From Stutzerimonas azotifigens (lineage in GTDB: Bacteria > Pseudomonadota > Gammaproteobacteria > Pseudomonadales > Pseudomonadaceae), in NCBI RefSeq assembly GCF_013522725.1, contig NZ_JAAMRF010000002.1, positions 62,001 to 126,000 on the forward strand: a DNA stretch of 64,000 bases, given 5' to 3'. Position 1 is the stretch's first letter. Each line of letters begins with the position of its first letter. The position numbers were made by a program, and so were the translations under genes. Shown one piece after another: positions 43,182-52,192 of the stretch. The notes beneath the pieces were generated by a model that saw nothing but the letters and a program-made list of their open reading frames with translations, was not told where the DNA came from and searched no databases.

Positions 43182-44416
43182 GGGGTACTCCTCGTGTATC
43201 GGGGCGACGACAGCCGCCAGATCATCAGGGCGACGGCAACGTTCAGTCGATCGTGCGGATCGCTGAACGAGCAGCCGGTCAGCGCTTCGATACGCTGCAT
43301 GCGATAGCCCAGGGTGTTGCGGTGCACCGCCAGCCGTTGAGCCGCTAGCGCCAGGTTGCCGTTTTCGTGGAACCAGGCCTCCAGGGTCGGCATCAGCACC
43401 GGCTCGCGGCGCGAGTCGTCGCCGATCAGCGCGCCGAGCACGTTGTCGACGAAGCGGTCCAGCAGGCTGCGGTCGCGAATCGCGCCAAGCAATTCGAGTA
43501 CGCCCAGCTCGCTGAAGCAACACAGGCCCAGGCGCTCCGGAAACGATTGTGCAGCCACCAGCGCCTGGCGTGCCTCGCCCAGGGCCGTGATGAGTTGCCC
43601 CGGTCCATGGCCGCTGGCGCTGAGGCCGGCGAACAGGCGCAAGGGTGACAGGTTCTGGTTCAGCTCATCCAGCACCGCGGCGAGCGCCTGACGATTGGTC
43701 TGCGCATGGGTGGTAGGCGCGGGGAACAGGGCGATCCAGTGCTCGCCCTGGCACACCAGCGGCAAGGGGTCGCCAAGCTCGTTGAGTGCTTGCTCGAGGC
43801 GCCGTTGCAGTCGCTGGCGGCTCGCCTGAAGGCGGCGCTCGGCATGATCGGCCGGCTCGTCGGTGAACAGTCGTTCGCTGTCCTCGAGTTTGATCAGGGC
43901 GACCTGACGCGGCACCGCCAGCGGCAGGTGCAGGCTGTCGGCACGCTGCAGGAGTACATCCAGCGACTGGTAGTCGCCCTCCAGCAATTGCTGCAGGACA
44001 TGTTCGCGCGAGCGCCCGCGCATCTGCTCCTGCACCAGGGCGGTACCGATCGCCTGGGTGACCACCACCATTTTCAGCTGGTAGGGCTGCTCCAGCAGCG
44101 GCACGCCTAGGCGCTCGGCCTCGGCGATCACCGGCTCGGGAATGGTATGGATGAATTCTTCGCCGGTCAGGATCACCACACCGGCCGTGACCCGCTCCTG
44201 AGCTTCGCCGAGCAACCGCAGCAGGTTGGCTTCGTCGCGCGGATGGTTGATGCCGGTGACGAACACCAGCTCGCCACCCATCACCCAGTCGGCGATGCCT
44301 TCGTTCTCGGCGACATAGGGCCAGCGCACCGGATTGTTCAGCCCGGCGGCGCCTGAACGCAGGCGCAGGCTCTCCAGGCCGGGCAGGGCCAGCACATCGG
44401 CGACCGTCAGGCTCAT
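43178..44416 (-). CDS. PucR-family transcriptional regulator
   Basis: A 412-residue regulator. The N-terminal PucR domain begins MSLTVADVLALPGLESLRLRSG, and the C-terminal helix-turn-helix is ENGNLALAAQRLAVHRNTLGYRMQRIEALTG, typical of PucR/CdaR. PucR proteins activate purine or other nitrogen-compound catabolic genes. It is placed between codB and codA with 4-nt overlaps at both ends (ATGA), so it is made together with the transporter and enzyme; it probably senses cytosine or a product and controls this operon. Confidence 0.88.
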   Translation of the reverse strand: MSLTVADVLALPGLESLRLRSGAAGLNNPVRWPYVAENEGIADWVMGGELVFVTGINHPRDEANLLRLLGEAQERVTAGVVILTGEEFIHTIPEPVIAEAERLGVPLLEQPYQLKMVVVTQAIGTALVQEQMRGRSREHVLQQLLEGDYQSLDVLLQRADSLHLPLAVPRQVALIKLEDSERLFTDEPADHAERRLQASRQRLQRRLEQALNELGDPLPLVCQGEHWIALFPAPTTHAQTNRQALAAVLDELNQNLSPLRLFAGLSASGHGPGQLITALGEARQALVAAQSFPERLGLCCFSELGVLELLGAIRDRSLLDRFVDNVLGALIGDDSRREPVLMPTLEAWFHENGNLALAAQRLAVHRNTLGYRMQRIEALTGCSFSDPHDRLNVAVALMIWRLSSPRYTRSTP

Positions 44417-45696
44417 GCGCGCGGTTCGGCCAGGGCCGCGTTGCGCCCCAGCAGCGCGCGCTGCGCTTCGAACAGCAGGACGTAGGCCAGCGCGCCGACG
44501 AGGATGCCGACGATGGGCGCAATCCAGGGCGACAGATAGGCGCACAGCGCACCGATGAAGTAGGCCGCCAGGCCCACCCAGTTGAAGGTCGGCAGTTGGC
44601 TGTCGGCCAGGGCCGGATAGCGGCCGCGATGGCCATAGAAGTAATCGGCCATGATCACGCCGCCGATCGGCGGGATGATCGAGCCGAGCAGAATCAGAAA
44701 GGGGATAAGCATGTCCGACATGCCCCCAATCGCCAGCAGCGTGCCGATCGCCGCACCGCCCAGGGTGACCAGCCGGCGACGCCCGGTGCGCAGCAGGTTG
44801 CAGCCGGCCGCGGCGAAGTTGTAGATGGTGTTGTCCTGGGTGGTCCAGAGGTTGAGGAACAGCATCACCACCGCAGCCATCGACAGGCCCTGCAGGACCA
44901 GCACTTCGACGACGTCAGGCTGCTGGTAGACGATGGCACCGTAGGCGCCGGCAATGATCATCAGGCCATTACCGATGAAAAAGCCGATCAGGCTCGCCAG
45001 CACCGCGACGCGGCCGTTCTTGGCAAAGCGTGTCCAGTTGGTGGCCTGGGTGGCCCCGCTGACGAAGGTGCCGAAGACCATGGTGATGGCGACGCTCAAG
45101 GTCATGCTTTCGCTGGGCTCGATGGCCATCAGCGCATCCAGGCCGCCCACGTCGCGCGTGGCGATCCACAGCGAGCAGACGAGCAGGGCGAGCATCGCCG
45201 GGACGGCGAAGCGCGAGAGCAGGTCCAGGCCCTTGTAGCCGACGAAGGCGGTAACGCAGAAGCCGAAGCCGAACAGCACCATCAGCGGGATGGTCAGCCC
45301 CTCAGGCAGGCCGAGAATCTTCACCAGCACCAGGGCGATGGTGGCCGTTCCCCAGGCGTACCAGCCGACCTGGGTGAAGCCCAGCAGTATGTCGGACAGC
45401 TTGCTGCCCATCTCGCCGAAGCAGAAGCGCCCCATCAGCACCGAGTTCAGCCCGCTGCGGCAGGCGATCAGCCCGAGCACGGCAGCATAGGCACCCAACA
45501 GCAAGTTGCCGATGACCGCGGCCCAGAGCAGGGTGGTGAAGTCGAACGCCATGCCGATGCGGCCGCCGGCGAACATGGTGGCGGTGAAGAAAGTGAAGCC
45601 GAACAGCATGATCGAGGTGGAAAACAGGCCCTTGCGGGCGCTGGCAGGGACCTCGCTCAACGGGAAGTCGCTGTCGCCTTGGCGTGCTTGAGTCAT
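44413..45696 (-). CDS. codB: Cytosine permease
   Basis: A 427-residue NCS1-family inner-membrane transporter with about 12 hydrophobic segments. SDFPLSEVPASARKGLFSTS at the N-terminus, GGRIGMAFDFTTLLWAAVIG and VGWYAWGTATIALVLVKILG are close to CodB. It imports cytosine for the deaminase encoded at the end of the operon. It is the first gene; the region 45697-45917 contains its promoter, with no gene seen. Confidence 0.93.
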   Translation of the reverse strand: MTQARQGDSDFPLSEVPASARKGLFSTSIMLFGFTFFTATMFAGGRIGMAFDFTTLLWAAVIGNLLLGAYAAVLGLIACRSGLNSVLMGRFCFGEMGSKLSDILLGFTQVGWYAWGTATIALVLVKILGLPEGLTIPLMVLFGFGFCVTAFVGYKGLDLLSRFAVPAMLALLVCSLWIATRDVGGLDALMAIEPSESMTLSVAITMVFGTFVSGATQATNWTRFAKNGRVAVLASLIGFFIGNGLMIIAGAYGAIVYQQPDVVEVLVLQGLSMAAVVMLFLNLWTTQDNTIYNFAAAGCNLLRTGRRRLVTLGGAAIGTLLAIGGMSDMLIPFLILLGSIIPPIGGVIMADYFYGHRGRYPALADSQLPTFNWVGLAAYFIGALCAYLSPWIAPIVGILVGALAYVLLFEAQRALLGRNAALAEPRA

Positions 45697-45917
45697 GTCC
45701 GTAACTCCACAGTGTAAGTGAAGTCATCGCTCTAGCAGTCGCCATGCCAGTTCGCTCGGCGTGGGGCGAACGTTCGAAAATGCCGGTGTAGGTTGTGCTT
45801 GCTGCACAATGGATTCGGGGGGTAGGGCGCTTTAGGTCGTGTTTCCTTGTGATATGCGAACAATGCGTGAGTCGCTTTGGTGCGAGACGGCGCGCGCCTG
45901 CACCGCTTTCGCACGCG

Positions 45918-45942
45918 AAAAAAAGGCCCGCGACGGCGGGCC
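45918..45942 (-). terminator. Terminator of phaJ
   Basis: GGCCCGC (45925-45931) pairs with GCGGGCC (45936-45942), loop GACG. On the minus strand it is followed by TTTTTTT (45918-45924). It begins 21 nt after the phaJ stop. Confidence 0.9.
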
Positions 45943-45962
45943 CTGAGAGGACGGCGTGCTCG

Positions 45963-46433
45963 TCAGCCGATGCTGACGGTCGGCACGGCCTTGATTTCGA
46001 CGGTCTGCGCCTTGCGCGGCGCGAGAATCTCGGCTTCGCCGTCGACCACCATTTCGTCGCGCTGATTGAACACCTGTGTGGCGATGCGTACGCGGAACTT
46101 GGGCAGCTTCTCGAGGATTTCCAGGCGAACGGTCAGGGTGTCGCCGAGCTTGACTGGCAGCGCGAAGCGCATCGTCTGACCGAGGTAGATGGTGCCAGGG
46201 CCAGGCAGCTCGCAGGCGACCGCGGCGCTGATCAGCGCACCGCTGAACATGCCGTGGGCGATGCGCTCGCGAAAGATGGTGGAGGCGGCGAATTCGGCGT
46301 CCAGGTGCACCGGGTTGTGGTCCCCCGACATCGCGGCGAACAGCTGGATATCGCGCTCTTCGACGGTCTTGCTGTAGGAGGCCTTCTGACCGACTTCCAG
46401 GGCTTCGTAGGGGGTATTGCTGAGGGTGCTCAT
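45963..46433 (-). CDS. phaJ: (R)-specific enoyl-CoA hydratase, MaoC-like
   Basis: A 156-residue hot-dog-fold hydratase that adds water to enoyl-CoA to give (R)-3-hydroxyacyl-CoA, linking fatty acid oxidation to polyhydroxyalkanoate or lipid precursors. The catalytic Asp and His are in the hydratase-2 motif AMSGDHNPVHLDAEFA, followed by RIAHGMFSGALISAAV. It is divergent from fadD2, as phaJ1 is in P. aeruginosa, but the alpha/beta-hydrolase gene found there between the two is absent. The 295-bp intergenic region (46434-46728) holds both promoters; no gene or clear operator is seen. Confidence 0.88.
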   Translation of the reverse strand: MSTLSNTPYEALEVGQKASYSKTVEERDIQLFAAMSGDHNPVHLDAEFAASTIFRERIAHGMFSGALISAAVACELPGPGTIYLGQTMRFALPVKLGDTLTVRLEILEKLPKFRVRIATQVFNQRDEMVVDGEAEILAPRKAQTVEIKAVPTVSIG

Positions 46434-46728
46434 GGGCGCTCCTTGAATATGACCGGCGAGTCACGGCCGGGGTCTGTATCCGGATATTACCCGGTACTGC
46501 CCGGATGGGCTGTGAGGCTTGGACGCCACGGATGGCCTCCCAGGCACGTAACGGCCGATTGGCGCGGCCGGCGCCTGGGTGGCGGGTGTTTCGGAGGCAG
46601 CAAGGTGATGGAAGATTCACACCGCTGATGGAGCCGGGCGAGCCCTTGCGCCTTCTTGCCAAGCTGCTAAGTTCGCGGCAGTCCGCCCTGCGCGGGCCAG
46701 ACAAACTCAGGTAAAGAGGCCAAGAACA

Positions 46729-48417
46729 ATGCAACCTGATTTCTGGAATGACAAACGTCCCGTGGGCATACCGAACGAGATCGATCTGGGAGGGTATCGT
46801 TCGGTGATCGAGGTGTTCGAGCGAAGCTGCAAGCAGTACGCCGATCGCCCCGCTTTCAGCAACATGGGCGTCACGCTCACCTATGCGGACCTGTCGCGCT
46901 ATTCCGCCGCGTTCGCCGCCTATCTGCAGAACCACACCGACCTCAAGCCCGGCGACCGCATCGCCGTGCAGATGCCCAACCTGCTGCAATACCCGATCGC
47001 CGTGTTCGGCGCGCTGCGTGCGGGCCTGACGGTGGTCAACACCAACCCGCTGTACACCACGCGGGAGATGAAGCACCAGTTCAAGGACTCCGGCGCGCGC
47101 GCGCTGGTCTACCTCAATACCTTCGGCAAACAGGTGCAGGAGGTTCTGCCGGACACCGATATCGAATACCTGATCGAGGCGCGCATCGGCGACATGCTGC
47201 CGCCGCTCAAGGGCCTGCTGATCAATGCCGCGGTCAAACACCTGAAGAAGATGGTGCCCGACTACCAGCTGCCACAGGCGGTGCCGTTCAAGGCCGCATT
47301 GCGCGATGGTGCACGGCACAGCCTCAAGCCGGTGTCGACGATTCTCGACGATATCGCGGTGCTGCAGTACACCGGCGGCACCACCGGCGTGGCGAAGGGC
47401 GCAATGCTCAGCCATGGCAACCTGGTCGCCAACATGCAGCAGGCGCGGGCGAACATGCAGCAGCTGGGCGAAGACGGCCATCCGATCATCAGGGAAGGCC
47501 AGGAAGTGATGATCGCGCCGCTGCCGCTCTATCATATCTACGCCTTCACCGTGAATTGCATGTGCATGATGGTGACCGGCAACCACAACGTCCTGATCAC
47601 CAACCCGCGCGACATCAACGCCTTCGTCAAGGAGCTGCAACAGTGGCGTTTCACTGGCTTCCTCGGCCTCAACACCCTGTTCGTCGCACTGATGTCGCAT
47701 CCGGATTTCAAGAAGATCGATTTCTCGGCGCTCAAGGGCACCAATTCCGGCGGTACCGCACTGGTGGCCGCGGTGGCCGAGCGCTGGCGCAGCATTACCG
47801 GCGTGACGGTCGTGGAAGGCTATGGCCTGACCGAAACCTCGCCGGTGGTCTGCGCCAATCCGCACGGTGAACGGTCCCGGCTGGGTACCGTTGGCCTGCC
47901 GGTGCCGGGCACCGCACTGAAGGTTATCGACGAGCAGGGCAACGAGTTGCCGCTCGGCGAGCGCGGCGAGCTCTGCGTCAAGGGCCCGCAGGTGATGAAG
48001 GGATACTGGCAGCGTCCCGAAGCGACCGCCGAGGTGCTCGACGAGGAGGGTTGGCTGAAGACCGGTGATATCGCCGTGATCGATCACGACGGCTTCGTCA
48101 GCATCGTCGACCGCAAGAAGGACCTGATTATCGTCTCGGGTTTCAACGTCTACCCCAACGAGATCGAAGAAGTGGTCATGGCCCATCCGAAGGTTACCGC
48201 CTGCGCGGCCGTCGGTGTCCCGGACGAGAAATCCGGCGAGGCGGTCAAGCTGTTCGTGGTGCCGAGCGACAAGGCGCTCACCGTCGAGGAGCTGCAGGCC
48301 TACTGCCGGGAAAACTTCACCGGCTACAAGATTCCCAGGCACTTCGTCTTCAGGGATTCGCTGCCGATGACGCCAGTCGGTAAGATACTGCGCCGGGAAC
48401 TGCGCGACATCGCCTGA
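46729..48417 (+). CDS. fadD2: Long-chain acyl-CoA synthetase FadD2
   Basis: A 562-residue AMP-forming ligase that activates fatty acids to acyl-CoA at the inner membrane. The ATP-binding loop is YTGGTTGVAKGAML, followed by YGLTETSPVV, the adenine-binding GDIAVIDHDG region and the fatty acid motif DRKKDLIIVSGFNVYPNEIE. It is one of two tandem paralogues of equal length. In P. aeruginosa the pair is fadD2-fadD1 in this order. A terminator follows, so the two genes have separate transcripts. Confidence 0.93.
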   Translation: MQPDFWNDKRPVGIPNEIDLGGYRSVIEVFERSCKQYADRPAFSNMGVTLTYADLSRYSAAFAAYLQNHTDLKPGDRIAVQMPNLLQYPIAVFGALRAGLTVVNTNPLYTTREMKHQFKDSGARALVYLNTFGKQVQEVLPDTDIEYLIEARIGDMLPPLKGLLINAAVKHLKKMVPDYQLPQAVPFKAALRDGARHSLKPVSTILDDIAVLQYTGGTTGVAKGAMLSHGNLVANMQQARANMQQLGEDGHPIIREGQEVMIAPLPLYHIYAFTVNCMCMMVTGNHNVLITNPRDINAFVKELQQWRFTGFLGLNTLFVALMSHPDFKKIDFSALKGTNSGGTALVAAVAERWRSITGVTVVEGYGLTETSPVVCANPHGERSRLGTVGLPVPGTALKVIDEQGNELPLGERGELCVKGPQVMKGYWQRPEATAEVLDEEGWLKTGDIAVIDHDGFVSIVDRKKDLIIVSGFNVYPNEIEEVVMAHPKVTACAAVGVPDEKSGEAVKLFVVPSDKALTVEELQAYCRENFTGYKIPRHFVFRDSLPMTPVGKILRRELRDIA

Positions 48418-48441
48418 CACCCCCGCAACACACGCTGCGAT

Positions 48442-48475
48442 AAATGACCGAAGCCTTTGCTTCGGTCATTTTTTT
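48442..48475 (+). terminator. Terminator of fadD2
   Basis: AAATGACCGAAG (48442-48453) pairs with CTTCGGTCATTT (48460-48471), loop 6 nt, followed by T-tract to 48475. It lies 25 nt after the fadD2 stop. Confidence 0.93.
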
Positions 48476-48628
48476 GCCGGCTCGATAGAAAGTGGACACT
48501 GTTCGGCTGGGGGCAAAACTGCTAACCTCAGGCCCGCTTTTTGCCGGTATCGCGGTACAAAAGTTAACAAAACACAACAAAACGGCTGCCATCATGCGCA
48601 GTCAACGCTGTCGCTTAGGAGTGGGGTT

Positions 48629-50317
48629 ATGACCGATAACTTCTGGAAGGATAAATATCCTGTCGGGGTAGCAAGCGAGATCGATCCCGACGCTTACCAG
48701 AACATCCAGGCGGTATTGAAGTACGCATGCGAGCGTTTCGGCGACAAGCCGGCGTTCAGCAATCTCGGCAAGACCCTGACCTATGGCGAACTCTTTTCGC
48801 TCTCCGGCCAATTCGCGGCCTATCTCCAGCAGCACACCGACCTCAAGCCCGGCGATCGCATCGCCGTGCAGATGCCCAACGTGCTGCAGTACCCGGTCGT
48901 GGTGTTCGGTGCCCTGCGCGCCGGGCTGATCGTGGTCAATACCAACCCGCTGTACACCGCGCGGGAGATGGAACACCAGTTCAACGACTCCGGCGTCAAG
49001 GCGCTCGTTTGCCTGGCCAACATGGCGCACCTGGCTGAGGCCGTGCTGCCACGCACCGGCATCAAGCGGGTCATCATCACCGAGGTCGGCGACATGCTGC
49101 CGACAGTCAAGCGGGTGCTGGTCAACGCCGTCGTCAAGCACGTGAAGAAGATGGTGCCCGCCTACAACCTGCCGCAGGCGGTGCGCTTCAACGACGCCAT
49201 GGCCATGGGCCGTGGCAAGCCGGTCACCGAAGCCAATCCGGCCAGCAACGACACCGCCGTGCTGCAGTACACCGGCGGCACCACGGGCGTGGCCAAGGGC
49301 GCGATGCTGACGCACCGCAATATCGTCGCCAACATGCTGCAGTGCCGTGCCCTGATGGGCACCGAGCTGGGCGAGGGCTGCGAGGTGATGGTCGCGCCGC
49401 TGCCGCTGTACCACATCTATGCGTTTACCTTTCACTGCATGACGATGATGCTGATCGGTGCGCACAACGTGCTGATCACCAACCCGCGCGATCTTCCGGC
49501 CTTCGTCAAGGATCTGGGCAAGTACCGCTTCACCGGGTTCGTCGGCCTGAATACCCTGTTCGTTGCCCTGTGCAACAACGAAGGCTTCCGCAAGCTCGAT
49601 TTCTCGTCGCTCAAGGCCACGTTTTCCGGTGGCATGGCGCTGCAGCTGGCCGCTGCCGAGCGCTGGGCCGAAGTCACCGGCTGCCCCATCTGCGAAGGTT
49701 TCGGCATGACCGAAACCAGCCCGGTGGTCTCGGTGAACCCTTTCCAGAACATCCAGATCGGCACGATCGGCATCCCGATGCCCTCGACTCAGTGCAAGGT
49801 CATCGATGATGAGGGCAACGACCTGCCGATGGGATCCATTGGCGAGCTGTGTGTCAAAGGTCCGCAGGTGATGAAGGGCTACTGGCAGCGCCAGGACGCC
49901 ACCGACGAGATTCTGGACGCCGACGGCTGGCTCAAGACCGGCGATATCGGTGTGATCCAGGAAGACGGCTACATGCGCATCGTCGATCGCAAGAAGGACA
50001 TGATTCTGGTGTCCGGTTTCAACGTCTATCCGAACGAACTGGAGGATGTCCTGGCGACCCTGCCGGGCGTGCTGCAGTGCGCCGCGATCGGTGTCCCGGA
50101 CGAGAAGTCGGGCGAGGCGATCAAGCTTTTCGTGGTCACCAAGCCGGGCGAGAGCCTGACCAAGGAGCAGGTCATGCAGCACATGCATGACAACGTCACC
50201 GGCTACAAGCGGCCCAAGACCGTGGAATTCCGCGACAGCCTGCCGACCACCAATGTCGGCAAGATCCTGCGGCGCGAGCTGCGTGATCAGGAACTCAAGA
50301 AACTTGGCAAGACGTAA
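48629..50317 (+). CDS. fadD1: Long-chain acyl-CoA synthetase FadD1
   Basis: A 562-residue AMP-forming fatty acyl-CoA synthetase, paralogue of the preceding gene. MTDNFWKDKYPVGVASEIDP at the N-terminus is close to P. aeruginosa FadD1. ATP loop YTGGTTGVAKGAML, FGMTETSPVVSV and DRKKDMILVSGFNVYPNELE are present. AGGAG lies 8 nt before the start. It has its own promoter region (48476-48628) and terminator. Both enzymes feed beta-oxidation; in P. aeruginosa the two differ in preferred chain length. Confidence 0.94.
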   Translation: MTDNFWKDKYPVGVASEIDPDAYQNIQAVLKYACERFGDKPAFSNLGKTLTYGELFSLSGQFAAYLQQHTDLKPGDRIAVQMPNVLQYPVVVFGALRAGLIVVNTNPLYTAREMEHQFNDSGVKALVCLANMAHLAEAVLPRTGIKRVIITEVGDMLPTVKRVLVNAVVKHVKKMVPAYNLPQAVRFNDAMAMGRGKPVTEANPASNDTAVLQYTGGTTGVAKGAMLTHRNIVANMLQCRALMGTELGEGCEVMVAPLPLYHIYAFTFHCMTMMLIGAHNVLITNPRDLPAFVKDLGKYRFTGFVGLNTLFVALCNNEGFRKLDFSSLKATFSGGMALQLAAAERWAEVTGCPICEGFGMTETSPVVSVNPFQNIQIGTIGIPMPSTQCKVIDDEGNDLPMGSIGELCVKGPQVMKGYWQRQDATDEILDADGWLKTGDIGVIQEDGYMRIVDRKKDMILVSGFNVYPNELEDVLATLPGVLQCAAIGVPDEKSGEAIKLFVVTKPGESLTKEQVMQHMHDNVTGYKRPKTVEFRDSLPTTNVGKILRRELRDQELKKLGKT

Positions 50318-50343
50318 TCGCCGGCACGCGCTGTAGGAAAAAG

Positions 50344-50364
50344 GCCCGCTTCGGCGGGCTTTTT
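50344..50364 (+). terminator. Terminator of fadD1
   Basis: GCCCGC (50344-50349), loop TTCG, GCGGGC (50354-50359), followed by TTTTT. It also has an A-tract on the left, so it could act in both directions. It begins 27 nt after the fadD1 stop. Confidence 0.92.
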
Positions 50365-50549
50365 CATGGGCGCAAAAAAACCCGACCAGCTGCAGGCCTG
50401 ACTGGCGCAACGCCGAGAACCGGGGGCGGCGAGCCCAGTCTAGTGACCAGGTCGCGTCCGCTGGAAGCTGTAGGGGACAGTGGCGTACGCACGGCGAATG
50501 CCACCGCCGGCCTGCCCAACCATGTTCGTCCATGAAGGATGAGTTACCT

Positions 50550-52151
50550 ATGAATAAGAAGAATGTTTGTCAGGTAGTGGGTTCCCTCGCGTTAGCTTCC
50601 TCGACCGCTTTTGCCGCGCCACCTCTGGAGATCGGGGCCTTCGACGACCTCTGGTCTCCCGACAAGCCCAACGCGGCGGTCTGCAATTCGATCCTGCTGG
50701 TCAGCTCGCCCATAGGCCTGCCGCGTTGCATGCAGGCCACCAATGTGATGGAACGTCTGGAAGCGCTGCAGGATATCGCCACGCTCAACGGCAATCGCGC
50801 TTCGGGGCAGCCCGGCTATCAGGCCTCGGTGGATTACGTGCGCAGCACGCTGGAAAAGGCCGGCTACCAGGTTTCGATCCAGGCGTTTCCGTTTTCCGCC
50901 TACTACCCGGTCGGGCCTGGCACCTTGTCGGCCGTGGCGCCGCAGCCGGCCAGCTACGTCTGGGAGGAGGATTTCACCTACCTTTCGCAAACCGAGGCCG
51001 GCAGCGTCAGCGGGCCGGTGTTCGCGGTCGACCTTGCCCTAGGCGCCGGCAATACCTCCAGCAGCGGCTGCGAGCCGGAGGACTTTGCAGGATTCCCGAG
51101 CGGCGCGATCGCGCTGATCCAGCGTGGCACCTGCGACTTCGCGGTCAAGGCGCAAAATGCCGCCGATGCCGGTGCGATCGGCGTGGTCATCTTCAACCAG
51201 GGCAACACCGAAGACCGCACCGAGCTCACCAATGCAACCCTGGGCGACGATTACCAGGGAGGGCTGCCGGTCATCTTTGCGACCTACGCCAATGGCGTCG
51301 CCTGGGCCAACACGCCCGGTCTGCAGCTGAGCTTCTCGGTGGACGTCGTGCGTGAGCGCACCGAGACCTTCAACGTGCTGGCCGAAACCCGGCGCGGCGA
51401 CCCGAACAACGTGATCATGGTCGGTGCGCATCTTGACTCGGTGTTCGAAGGCCCCGGCATCAACGATAACGGGTCGGGCAGCGCCGCCGTGCTGGAAATG
51501 GCGGTATTGCTGCGTCGCGCCCAGCCGCTGAACAAGATCCGCTTTGCCTGGTGGGGCGCCGAGGAGTCGGGGCTGGTGGGCTCGACCTACTACGTCAATC
51601 AGCTGGCCGATGAGGAGAAGGCACGCATCAAGGCCTACCTCAACGTCGACATGATCGGCTCGCCGAACTACGCGAACTTCATCTATGACGGCGACGGCTC
51701 GGATTTCGGTTTGCAGGGCCCGCCCGGTTCGGCGGCCATCGAACGGCTGTTACAGAGCTACTTCCGTCTGCGTGGCGCGGCGTCGGAGGGCACCGAGATC
51801 GACTTCCGCTCCGACTACGCGCAGTTCTTCGACGACGGCATCGCCTTTGGCGGCCTGTTCACCGGCGCGGAAGGCATCAAGACCGTCGAGCAGGCGCAGC
51901 GCTATGGCGGTGCGGCCGGCGAGCCCTACGATGCCTGCTACCACCAGGCCTGCGACGACCTCGGCAACATCGACATGGACGCCTTGGAGCTGCACGGCGA
52001 TGCCCTGGCGTTCGCCACCAGCTGGCTGTCGCTGTCGACCAAGGTCATCGACGACGAGATAGCGGCCGCCGAAGCGGCTCAAGGCGCGACCATCCTGCGT
52101 CAGCAAGTGGTCCGCGAGCGTACTCACTGGGGGCATGACTGGATCAAGTGA
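50550..52151 (+). CDS. Secreted M28-family zinc aminopeptidase (PaAP-like)
   Basis: A 533-residue secreted peptidase. The signal peptide is MNKKNVCQVVGSLALASSTA, cleavage near FAAP. A PA domain (about residues 130-260, with ALIQRGTCDFAVKAQNAADAGAIG) is inserted before the M28 catalytic domain. Zinc ligands are visible: His in VGAHLDSV, bridging Asp in INDNGSGS, the catalytic and ligand Glu in WWGAEESGLVG, Asp in VDMIG and His in CYHQACDD. It is closely similar in design to P. aeruginosa PaAP, an abundant secreted leucine aminopeptidase that is also found in vesicles and biofilm. Start 50550 is chosen over 50532 for the signal peptide. Confidence 0.9.
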   Translation: MNKKNVCQVVGSLALASSTAFAAPPLEIGAFDDLWSPDKPNAAVCNSILLVSSPIGLPRCMQATNVMERLEALQDIATLNGNRASGQPGYQASVDYVRSTLEKAGYQVSIQAFPFSAYYPVGPGTLSAVAPQPASYVWEEDFTYLSQTEAGSVSGPVFAVDLALGAGNTSSSGCEPEDFAGFPSGAIALIQRGTCDFAVKAQNAADAGAIGVVIFNQGNTEDRTELTNATLGDDYQGGLPVIFATYANGVAWANTPGLQLSFSVDVVRERTETFNVLAETRRGDPNNVIMVGAHLDSVFEGPGINDNGSGSAAVLEMAVLLRRAQPLNKIRFAWWGAEESGLVGSTYYVNQLADEEKARIKAYLNVDMIGSPNYANFIYDGDGSDFGLQGPPGSAAIERLLQSYFRLRGAASEGTEIDFRSDYAQFFDDGIAFGGLFTGAEGIKTVEQAQRYGGAAGEPYDACYHQACDDLGNIDMDALELHGDALAFATSWLSLSTKVIDDEIAAAEAAQGATILRQQVVRERTHWGHDWIK

Positions 52152-52160
52152 GGCCGATGG

Positions 52161-52187
52161 GCTACGCCGGCATCGAGCCGGCGTAGC
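52161..52187. terminator. Bidirectional terminator-like hairpin between aminopeptidase and lipoprotein genes
   Basis: GCTACGCCGGC (52161-52171) pairs perfectly with GCCGGCGTAGC (52177-52187) around a 5-nt loop, between two convergent stop codons. There is no strong U-tract. Confidence 0.7.
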
Positions 52188-52192
52188 TCCCT

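Noticed and set aside
45832..48420. 862-codon open frame antisense to phaJ and fadD2
   Set aside because: It mirrors fadD2 on the other strand, has His/Gln/Arg-rich low-information sequence, no ribosome site and no domain. Long antisense frames are expected in high-GC genes with strong third-position bias.
48602..50533. 643-codon open frame antisense to fadD1
   Set aside because: Same reason as the fadD2 antisense frame: it follows the codon bias of the sense gene and resembles the antisense frame of the paralogue only because the sense genes are similar.
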